Positions 5,782-11,391 of a DNA stretch of 11,391 nt are shown here, one piece after another (the first letter of the stretch is position 1; each line of letters begins with the position of its first letter). Both the position numbers and the translations under genes were made by a program. This stretch comes from Alphaproteobacteria bacterium UBA2723. Its GTDB lineage: Bacteria > Pseudomonadota > Alphaproteobacteria > RF32 > CAG-239. Below the pieces are notes generated by a model, which was not told the DNA's origin, searched no databases, and was given only the letters and a program-made list of their open reading frames with translations. Location: the NCBI GenBank assembly GCA_002353835.1, contig DEKL01000061.1, positions 51,939 to 63,329 on the forward strand, written 5' to 3'.

Positions 5782-7224
5782 ATGGCACAAGAAGCATTTG
5801 CAAACGAAATCAGACCTGTTGACACCCAATGGGAACAGATTTGTGGGCAGCTTAAAACAGAATTTGGCGTAACGGCTTTTGATAGTTGGTTAAAGCCCTT
5901 GGTTGTCGGAGATTTCAATAACGGTGAAATGAATATTTGTGCACCGACAGCTTTTATGAAAAACTGGGTGGTTACGCATTATGCAGACAGAATTAACAAA
6001 ATTTGGGAGCAGAAAGATCCTAACGTCAAAAAAGTAAATTTTATTGTACAAGCAACGAGAACTGACACTTCTTTATTTAAGAAAATTACAACTTCTCCTA
6101 CGCCGCAGAATATATATGGTTGTAATATTAACAGCAGCTCTTTCGGTTTAGTTTCCGGCGCGAGCCTCGCAAATGACACCGTTAAAAATAATGCTCTTAA
6201 CAGTGCGGTGGCTCTTAACCCTAATTATACTTTTGAAAACTTTGTTGTCGGCAAAACGAATGAATTTGCTTATGCTGCCGCGCGCAAAGTTGCTGAAGCT
6301 AAAAACGTTTCCTTTAACCCTTTGTTCCTTTATTCCAGCGTCGGTTTAGGAAAAACACACTTGATGCAATCCATCATTTGGCACATAAAGAAAAACAATC
6401 CGGAGCGCAATGTTATCTATTTAACTGCCGAGCAGTTTGTATATAAGTTTGTTAAGGCTCTTCGCTATAAAGATACTGATGCTTTTAAGAAACAATTTCG
6501 TTCAGTTGATGTCTTAATGGTAGATGATTTTCAATTCATGGGCAATAAAGGTACTTCTCAAGATGAATTTTTACACACTTGTAATTCATTGGTTGGGGAA
6601 GGTAAGCAGGTTATTATTTCAGCAGACCGTTCACCGACGGATTTGGAAGGTATTGAGGAACGCTTAAAATCTCGTCTTGTTGGTGGTTTAGTGGTTGATA
6701 TTATGCCGACGGATTTTGACTTGCGTGTTGGTATTTTGCAGAAGAAAGCTGAATTGTTAGGTATAGAATTACCGCAAAAAGTTACAGAATTCTTAGCGCA
6801 AAAGATTACTTCAAACGTTCGTGAATTAGAGGGTTCTTTAAAGAGAATCGCAGCTCACTCGCAGTTACTCTCCGGCAAGGAAATTACTCTTGATATGACG
6901 CAAGATGTCTTAAAAGATATGCTTCGCTCTATTGACCGCAAGACGACTATTGATGAAATTCAAAAGAAGGTTGCCGAACACTTTAATATTTCCGTTAAAG
7001 AATTACAATCTTCTCGTCGTGCCAGAACAGTTGCCAGACCGCGTCAGGTAGCCATGTATTTGGCAAAGCAGTTGACTTCTCGTTCATTACCTGAAATCGG
7101 GCGCAAGTTTGACCGTGACCATACAACGGTTATGCACGCCGTCAGAAAGGTTGAGGAGCTGATTATTGAAGATCCGACTTTAGCCGAGAATATTGAAATT
7201 TTAAGAAGGACTCTTGAAAACTAA
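5782..7224 (+). CDS. dnaA: Chromosomal replication initiator protein DnaA
   Basis: 480 residues from ATG 5782, which has GGGAG 8 bases upstream; a GTG at 5767 overlaps that site and is rejected. DnaA binds origin DNA as an ATP-dependent oligomer, opens the duplex and helps load the helicase. Domain I (about 1-85, WEQICGQL...FDSWLKPL) is the oligomerisation and helicase-contact region. Domain II (about 90-145) is a Ser/Asn/Thr-rich linker. The AAA+ domain III carries Walker A at 185-192, Walker B VDDFQF with D248/D249, sensor 1 ISADRSPTDLEG, the arginine-finger RLKSRLVGG segment and sensor 2 NVRELEGSLKR. Domain IV has ARPRQVAMYLAK and the RDHTTVMHAV DnaA signature (445-454). Oddity: Walker A reads SSVGLGKT where the family normally has GGxGLGKT, so the first glycine is replaced. 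The rest is intact and a functional initiator is likely. Confidence 0.97.
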   Translation: MAQEAFANEIRPVDTQWEQICGQLKTEFGVTAFDSWLKPLVVGDFNNGEMNICAPTAFMKNWVVTHYADRINKIWEQKDPNVKKVNFIVQATRTDTSLFKKITTSPTPQNIYGCNINSSSFGLVSGASLANDTVKNNALNSAVALNPNYTFENFVVGKTNEFAYAAARKVAEAKNVSFNPLFLYSSVGLGKTHLMQSIIWHIKKNNPERNVIYLTAEQFVYKFVKALRYKDTDAFKKQFRSVDVLMVDDFQFMGNKGTSQDEFLHTCNSLVGEGKQVIISADRSPTDLEGIEERLKSRLVGGLVVDIMPTDFDLRVGILQKKAELLGIELPQKVTEFLAQKITSNVRELEGSLKRIAAHSQLLSGKEITLDMTQDVLKDMLRSIDRKTTIDEIQKKVAEHFNISVKELQSSRRARTVARPRQVAMYLAKQLTSRSLPEIGRKFDRDHTTVMHAVRKVEELIIEDPTLAENIEILRRTLEN

Positions 7225-7245
7225 TTTCTCATAAAAAAATTGTTG

Positions 7246-7320
7246 AAGACTTGTTTTTTAACTTCTGATTTTATTGATTTGTGATAAATTGTAAGAAGTT
7301 TAAGAAACAAGTCTTTTTTT
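7246..7320 (+). terminator. Large terminator-like or attenuator hairpin between dnaA and dnaN
   Basis: AAGACTTGTTT (7246-7256) pairs with AAACAAGTCTT (7305-7315), and inside it AACTTC (7260-7265) pairs with GAAGTT (7295-7300), leaving a loop of about 29 bases. The right arm runs into seven T (7314-7320). AGGA, the dnaN ribosome binding site, starts at the next base. dnaN transcription therefore either reads through this structure or starts inside it. No good internal promoter is visible, although GATAAA near 7283 preceded by TGT is a weak candidate. Confidence 0.65.
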
Positions 7321-7332
7321 AGGATAAAAATA

Positions 7333-8451
7333 ATGAAATTCACAATAGAACGTGCACAATTTTTGAAAACACTCAGCCATGTACAGAGCATTGTTGAGAA
7401 GAGAAATACCATACCGGTTTTATCTAATGTCCGTATTGAAGCCAAGGGCAATGTTATCAGCTTTAAGGCTACTGATATGGATATTGAAATTACCGAAATT
7501 GTTGAAGCCAAAATTGCCGAGGAAGGCGCAACAACTGCTCCGGCACATATGCTTTACGATATTGTCAGAAAATTAGCTGACGGCGCGGATGTTGAATTGT
7601 CTTACCCGAATGATAAAGGTGCTTTGACAATTGCCTCAGGTCGTTCAAACTTTTCGCTTTCAACAATCGGTGTGGAAGATTTTCCGATTATATCCGGTGA
7701 TGATTTACCTATCAATTTTGAAATCAGCCGTGATGAATTGAAAACTTTAATTGACCGCACACAATTTTCTGCCTCTGTTGAGGAAGCTCGTTATTACCTG
7801 AACGGTCTTTATGTTCATGCCAAGGCAGAAGGTGAAACTAATGTTTTGCGCGTTGTTGCAACTGACGGTCACCGTCTTGCTTGCGCAGAATCGCCGTTAC
7901 CTGCCGGTGCAGAAAAATTAGAAGGCGTTATTATTCCGAGAAAGTCTGTTTTGGAAATCCGTAAATTGTTAGATGATGCCACAACAGATAATGTTTCTAT
8001 GGCTTTATCCGAAAATAAAGTTCGCATTTCTTTTGAAGATATCACGCTAACCTCTAAACTGATTGATGGCACTTTCCCTGATTATGAACGTGTTATTCCG
8101 ACCGATAATGATAAGATATTGGAAGTTAACGTGAAAGATTTGGCGGCCGCGGTTGACCGTGTTTCCGTTGTTACCGAAAGAAGCAGAGGTATTCGTATGA
8201 TTACGGATACGAACCATGTAACCATTGCCGCTTCCAATGCCGAGTTAGGTAACGCTTCCGAAGAATTGGAAGCCAAATATGATAAGGAATCCATTGATAC
8301 CGGATATAATTTCCGTTATCTATTGGATATTTTGGCTCAAATCAAAGGTGATGAAGTTCGTTTCAGTCTGTCCGGTTCTGCAGCGGCAACGGTTATTAAC
8401 GATACTTCCGATAACAGTGCCATTTATGTTTTAATGCCTATGAGAATCTAA
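7333..8451 (+). CDS. dnaN: DNA polymerase III beta subunit (sliding clamp)
   Basis: 372 residues, normal length for the ring-shaped homodimeric processivity clamp that tethers polymerase and repair enzymes to DNA. The three repeated clamp folds are indicated by MKFTIERAQFLKTLSHVQSI with IPVLSNV and KATDMDIEI (domain 1), FSASVEEARYYLNGLYV with VATDGHRLA (domain 2), and VTERSRGIRM through the C-terminal YVLMPMRI (domain 3), which forms part of the clamp-binding pocket. AGGA lies 8 bases before the ATG. It follows dnaA by 108 bases containing a strong hairpin, and recF begins immediately after its stop, indicating a dnaN-recF transcript. Confidence 0.98.
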   Translation: MKFTIERAQFLKTLSHVQSIVEKRNTIPVLSNVRIEAKGNVISFKATDMDIEITEIVEAKIAEEGATTAPAHMLYDIVRKLADGADVELSYPNDKGALTIASGRSNFSLSTIGVEDFPIISGDDLPINFEISRDELKTLIDRTQFSASVEEARYYLNGLYVHAKAEGETNVLRVVATDGHRLACAESPLPAGAEKLEGVIIPRKSVLEIRKLLDDATTDNVSMALSENKVRISFEDITLTSKLIDGTFPDYERVIPTDNDKILEVNVKDLAAAVDRVSVVTERSRGIRMITDTNHVTIAASNAELGNASEELEAKYDKESIDTGYNFRYLLDILAQIKGDEVRFSLSGSAAATVINDTSDNSAIYVLMPMRI

Positions 8452-9690
8452 GTGGATAAAGCATTAAACGTTTGTTGTGATTTTGATAAAACTGAGGTTG
8501 GACTCGCATTGTCGCGTCTGACCTTAGTTAATTTTCGTAACTATAAATATCTTCGTTTAAACTTAAATAAGCCGTTTATTGTATTAGGTGGTGAAAACGG
8601 TAGCGGTAAAACAAATATCCTAGAAGCCGTATCTTTTTTATCCCAAGGGCGCGGTTTAAGAAACGCTAAATTATCCGAGATTAAAACTTTTGATTTTTTG
8701 GCCAGCCAACAACCTTCTCCAATATTTATAAACAATAACGGCTGGGCGGTTTCCGCGCAAATAGAAAGAGCGGGAGAAACCATATCTGTCGGCACGGCTG
8801 TTGAAAGCCAAATTAAGGAAATTGAATACAATGAACTCAAAGAAGTTGAAAGGCGAATCGTTCATATTAACAACCAGAAACTTTCTTCACAAAATGAGCT
8901 TGGCAACTATTTATCTTTGATTTGGATTACCCCGCAAATGGATAGACTCTTTATCGGAGGGGCACAACACAGGCGCAGTTTTTTGGATAGAATCGTGTCT
9001 GCGTTTGATACGGATCATAGTCGGAGATTATCTTCCTATGATAATTTGTATCGACAATGGCTGCAAATATTAAAAAGCGGAAAAATCAATACAAATTGGC
9101 TCATCTCTTTGGAAGAACAAATTGCCGGTGTCGGTACGGCTATTGCGGCGGCACGACGTGAACAAGTGGCTAAGCTTAATGCTTTTATGGAAAAGAATCC
9201 AGATGACTTTTTTCCGGATGTTGTTTTAGAGCTTAGCGGAACCATTGAAAAATTACTTGATGAAAAACCGGCGGTTTATGTTGAAGATTTTTATCGCGAA
9301 TCTATGCAAAAACTTCGGCACAGTATCTTAAATAATGACACGGCAAACACTCTTAATAAAACAGATTTAACAGCCATTTATAAGAGAAAGAATATACCGG
9401 CGGCCCTTTGTTCAACCGGCGAACAGAAGTCTTTACTTTTAAGCATTATTCTTTCTGAAGCAAGGTGCCTTAAAGCGAATCGAGGCTTTCCACCTATTCT
9501 TTTGTTGGATGAAGTGGCCGCACACTTGGATGATAACAAACGCCAAGCCCTCTTATCTAAAATTAAGGACTTAAAAACGCAAACATGGCTGACCACGACG
9601 AATATATTGGAATTTTCATCTTTGCGAAATGATGGTCAGTTTTTTGAAGTCAAAGACAACAATATTACCGAAATTTCCATTGAACGATAA
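8452..9690 (+). CDS. recF: DNA replication and repair protein RecF
   Basis: 412 residues in this reading. RecF is an ABC/SMC-like ATPase that works with RecO and RecR to load RecA at single-strand gaps. Visible motifs are LTLVNFRNYKYLRL at the start of the ATPase fold, Walker A GENGSGKT (47-54), the signature STGEQKSLLLSI (321 onward), and Walker B ILLLDE with D353/E354 followed by the D-loop AAHLDD. The GTG start abuts the dnaN stop with no spacer and only a weak ribosome binding site, so translation may be coupled. The family motif begins near residue 21, so the first 19-20 residues are an extension. A TTG at 8509 preceded by GAGG is an alternative start giving 393 residues. gyrB, the usual next gene in many bacteria, is absent; a convergent gpsA follows after 4 bases. 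Confidence 0.95.
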   Translation: MDKALNVCCDFDKTEVGLALSRLTLVNFRNYKYLRLNLNKPFIVLGGENGSGKTNILEAVSFLSQGRGLRNAKLSEIKTFDFLASQQPSPIFINNNGWAVSAQIERAGETISVGTAVESQIKEIEYNELKEVERRIVHINNQKLSSQNELGNYLSLIWITPQMDRLFIGGAQHRRSFLDRIVSAFDTDHSRRLSSYDNLYRQWLQILKSGKINTNWLISLEEQIAGVGTAIAAARREQVAKLNAFMEKNPDDFFPDVVLELSGTIEKLLDEKPAVYVEDFYRESMQKLRHSILNNDTANTLNKTDLTAIYKRKNIPAALCSTGEQKSLLLSIILSEARCLKANRGFPPILLLDEVAAHLDDNKRQALLSKIKDLKTQTWLTTTNILEFSSLRNDGQFFEVKDNNITEISIER

Positions 9691-9694
9691 TCTA

Positions 9695-10684
9695 TTAAAT
9701 GACTTTTCTTTCCATCGGTTCAAATTCGTGTTTCAAATCTCTTTCAAACATTGTGCGAATCGTCTGTTTGACATCTGCGCCTTCATAAACTGCTTTATAA
9801 AGCGCTTGGCAAATCGGCATATTGATATTTTCTTTATCGGCAATATTTTTAACCGCCTTTAAGGTATAATAACCTTCGGCAAGTTTATCAAAACTTTCCC
9901 CTTTTGCCAGCATCTCCCCAAACATACGATTGTGACTATGCTTAGAAAATAATGTTGCTTCATAATCGCCTAAATGCGACAAACCATAAGCTGTCATCGG
10001 ATTACCGCCAAAGTGCTTAATAAAGCGCCCTACTTCTACCGGTGCACGAGCCATTAAGGCTCCTTTTAAGCCGTACCATTCAAGACCATCTAAGATACCG
10101 GCGGCAATACCTATAACATTTTTTAAGGCTGCACCAATCTGATTACCGATAAAATCTGAGCCGTAATAGAATCGGATTAGCTCACTTTGCAGTGTTTTAA
10201 TCACTTTTTCCTTTATAAATTCCTCATCACTATCTATAACCGCGCATGACGGAACCTTCTTCATATAATCTTGAACATGACCGGGACCGCCTAAAGTTGC
10301 AATGTGTATCGGCACATCAATTTCTTCCCGCATCACATCACTTAAGATTTTAGCATTTGGCTCTTCCAAACCTTTCATTGCCAAAAGAAAAGTCTTTCCG
10401 GTCACATTATATCCGTTTAATTCTTTGGCCAACGAGCGCACGTGCTGACTACCGATAGAAATGATAATTAGGTCATTATCTAATATATCAGCGATATTCT
10501 CGTATAAAAACATATTATCCGTGAGCGTCAAATACGGATTTTTTCTTGTTTCTTTGAGCTCAATAAAATCAGGGGCATCAGGTTTGCTGTATATTTTAAC
10601 TTTATCCATATGACAATAATTTGCCGCATACCACGCCAAGAACGTTCCCCAGCGCCCGCTACCGATAACTGAAATTTCTGACAT
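9695..10684 (-). CDS. gpsA: NAD(P)-dependent glycerol-3-phosphate dehydrogenase
   Basis: 329 residues, normal length. The cytosolic enzyme reduces dihydroxyacetone phosphate to sn-glycerol-3-phosphate, the backbone for phospholipids. The Rossmann dinucleotide loop is GSGRWGT (8-14), followed by ISIGSQHVR and AMKGLE with Lys104. The catalytic lysine is K188 in GAALKNVIGIAAGILDGL, and the C-terminal substrate domain has GLSHLGDYEAT with D240 and SHNRMFGEML with R253. Some motifs are divergent: LGGPGHVQD in place of the common SGPxxAxE, GALMARA for AALxTRG, and YEAT for LxLT. It is thus an atypical GpsA, though within the family. AAGGA is 7 bases before the ATG and a promoter lies just upstream. 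It converges with recF with a 4-base gap. Confidence 0.88.
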   Translation of the reverse strand: MSEISVIGSGRWGTFLAWYAANYCHMDKVKIYSKPDAPDFIELKETRKNPYLTLTDNMFLYENIADILDNDLIIISIGSQHVRSLAKELNGYNVTGKTFLLAMKGLEEPNAKILSDVMREEIDVPIHIATLGGPGHVQDYMKKVPSCAVIDSDEEFIKEKVIKTLQSELIRFYYGSDFIGNQIGAALKNVIGIAAGILDGLEWYGLKGALMARAPVEVGRFIKHFGGNPMTAYGLSHLGDYEATLFSKHSHNRMFGEMLAKGESFDKLAEGYYTLKAVKNIADKENINMPICQALYKAVYEGADVKQTIRTMFERDLKHEFEPMERKVI

Positions 10685-10706
10685 ATTAAAATCCTTATAG
10701 TTTTTG

Positions 10707-10735
10707 TTTATATTAAGAATTTAGAACACAAACAA
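10707..10735 (-). promoter_or_regulatory. Promoter of gpsA
   Basis: Minus-strand TTGTTT (10735-10730), a 17-base spacer and TATAAA (10712-10707). The predicted start near 10700 leaves a short leader with AAGGA before the gpsA ATG. Confidence 0.6.
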
Positions 10736-10784
10736 ACGCTTGGCAAACCAAGTTTTCAAAAAATTAACAGGTGAGCTTAGTAAT

Positions 10785-11141
10785 TTAAGATTTCTTCTTT
10801 GTATGCTGGCGACCGATAATCGCACTTATATAGTCAAACTTTGCAAAATATTGATATGCATAGTCCAGACTCTGCTTTTCGTAGTTATAGAACACTTTGT
10901 TTGCCAAACCTTTGATGGCATCATCTATTTTTTTGAATGCTTCGTTATAATCTTTGCTAAAGTTGTTTTTGGCTTTCTTTTGAACAAGCTCATGATATGC
11001 GGCAATAACCTTGGCTGTTTCATCTGCCGAATTGGCATAGCCTTTCTTTTCAAACTCACGCATTATCTGTGCAGTGGTCTGGTAAAAACATTTATTCGTT
11101 AATATACTTTTTTGTGTTTCATTTTTGCTATCAATTATCAT
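10785..11141 (-). CDS. Small helical protein of unknown function
   Basis: 118 residues from ATG 11141. A reading from TTG at 11162 is unlikely because the predicted transcript begins only about 5 bases before it. GGAGG lies 14 bases before the ATG, a long but usable spacing. The protein is Lys- and Tyr-rich, apparently all alpha-helical, with no signal peptide, membrane segment or metal motif, so it is probably cytosolic. It contains the amphipathic stretch TTAQIMREFEKKGYANSADE and then repeated Tyr/Phe/Lys helices, ending in a basic HTKKKS tail. I do not recognise the family. It lies upstream of gpsA in the same direction but each has its own promoter, and it is divergent from rpmH. Confidence 0.65.
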   Translation of the reverse strand: MIIDSKNETQKSILTNKCFYQTTAQIMREFEKKGYANSADETAKVIAAYHELVQKKAKNNFSKDYNEAFKKIDDAIKGLANKVFYNYEKQSLDYAYQYFAKFDYISAIIGRQHTKKKS

Positions 11142-11173
11142 GGCAAGAACGTAAACCTCCAAAATGTACTTAT

Positions 11174-11201
11174 TTTATACCATATCCATTTTATTTTTCA
11201 A
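11174..11201 (-). promoter_or_regulatory. Promoter of the 118-residue unknown gene
   Basis: Minus-strand TTGAAA (11201-11196), a 16-base spacer and TATAAA (11179-11174) with a TGG extended -10 directly before it. The predicted start near 11167 fits a leader of about 26 bases carrying GGAGG. Divergent from the rpmH promoter. Confidence 0.72.
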
Positions 11202-11270
11202 GCATTTTCGTTAATCTTACCTTTATGCAAATAGTCCTTTTTTCGTATTCATCATTTTGCATAAAAAATA

Positions 11271-11299
11271 TTGACTTATAAATAATTTGCTTTTATAAA
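11271..11299 (+). promoter_or_regulatory. Strong promoter of rpmH
   Basis: TTGACT (11271-11276), exactly 17 bases, then TATAAA (11294-11299): close to sigma-70 consensus, as expected for a ribosomal protein gene. The predicted leader before the ATG at 11370 is about 64 bases. Confidence 0.82.
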
Positions 11300-11369
11300 C
11301 TCTGTTGAACCGAGAGGTACTGTATTTACAGACCTTTAAATAATAAATTAATTAACCGGAGATTTAATT

Positions 11370-11391
11370 ATGAAAAGAACTTATCAACCAA
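11370..11391 (+). CDS. rpmH: 50S ribosomal protein L34 (partial, first 7 codons)
   Basis: The window ends inside this gene. The seven visible residues MKRTYQP are the characteristic L34 N-terminus, a very small basic protein of the large subunit. GGAG stands 8 bases before the ATG and a near-consensus promoter lies upstream. In many bacteria rpmH is followed by rnpA, which would be the expected next gene to the right. Confidence 0.88.

Noticed and set aside
5635..5918. Minus-strand frames over the dnaA leader and 5' end of dnaA
   Set aside because: Low-complexity shadows partly created by the 18-bp tandem repeat, without start signals.
10738..10752. Terminator for the 118-residue gene (CTTGG/CCAAG hairpin)
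   Set aside because: Five-bp stem with a T-poor tail (CGTTTGTTTG on the minus strand), overlapping the upstream side of the gpsA promoter; too weak to call.
10740..11281. Plus-strand frames at 10740-11102 and 11069-11281
   Set aside because: Antisense to a minus-strand gene with promoter and ribosome binding site, or crossing two promoters; hydrophobic composition reflects AT-rich antisense sequence.

Overview
The window is AT-rich bacterial chromosome, most likely from an alphaproteobacterium. The main evidence is the gene order mutM - small secreted protein - rpsT - dnaA - dnaN - recF, an arrangement I know from alphaproteobacteria, plus a short J-domain protein with an N-terminal Cys/His motif of a type common in that class. 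The AT-richness and the large surface protein suggest a host-associated or gut lineage with a modest genome, but this is inference and I cannot name the species.

Layout. Positions 1-2681 (minus strand) hold the first 893 codons of a very large secreted surface protein. It has a signal peptide, then many short beta-helix-like repeats with a G-G core, and a Gly-Thr-Glu-Pro linker that runs off the left edge, where an anchor or beta-barrel would be expected. Upstream of it, at about 2711-2921 on the same strand, lies a candidate structured RNA ending in an intrinsic terminator only about 30 bases before the start codon. This looks like a regulatory leader or an sRNA of unrecognised family. At 2974-3528 (minus) is a J-domain protein, divergent from mutM.

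From 3702 the plus strand carries the core replication and repair block: mutM, a 123-residue exported protein of unknown function, rpsT with its own promoter and terminator, a roughly 430-base AT-rich dnaA leader with an 18-bp tandem repeat but no recognisable DnaA boxes, then dnaA, a large terminator-like hairpin, dnaN and recF. recF abuts dnaN. The right end has gpsA convergent with recF (4-base gap), a 118-residue unknown protein, and the first codons of rpmH (ribosomal protein L34) behind a near-consensus promoter.

Functionally, DnaA (initiation), the DnaN sliding clamp and RecF (gap repair loading) form the initiator neighbourhood. MutM removes oxidised purines, S20 and L34 are ribosomal proteins, and GpsA makes glycerol-3-phosphate for phospholipids. 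The parts least explained by known families are the RNA element before the adhesin, the dnaN-proximal hairpin, the dnaA leader repeat, and the recent duplication inside the adhesin.
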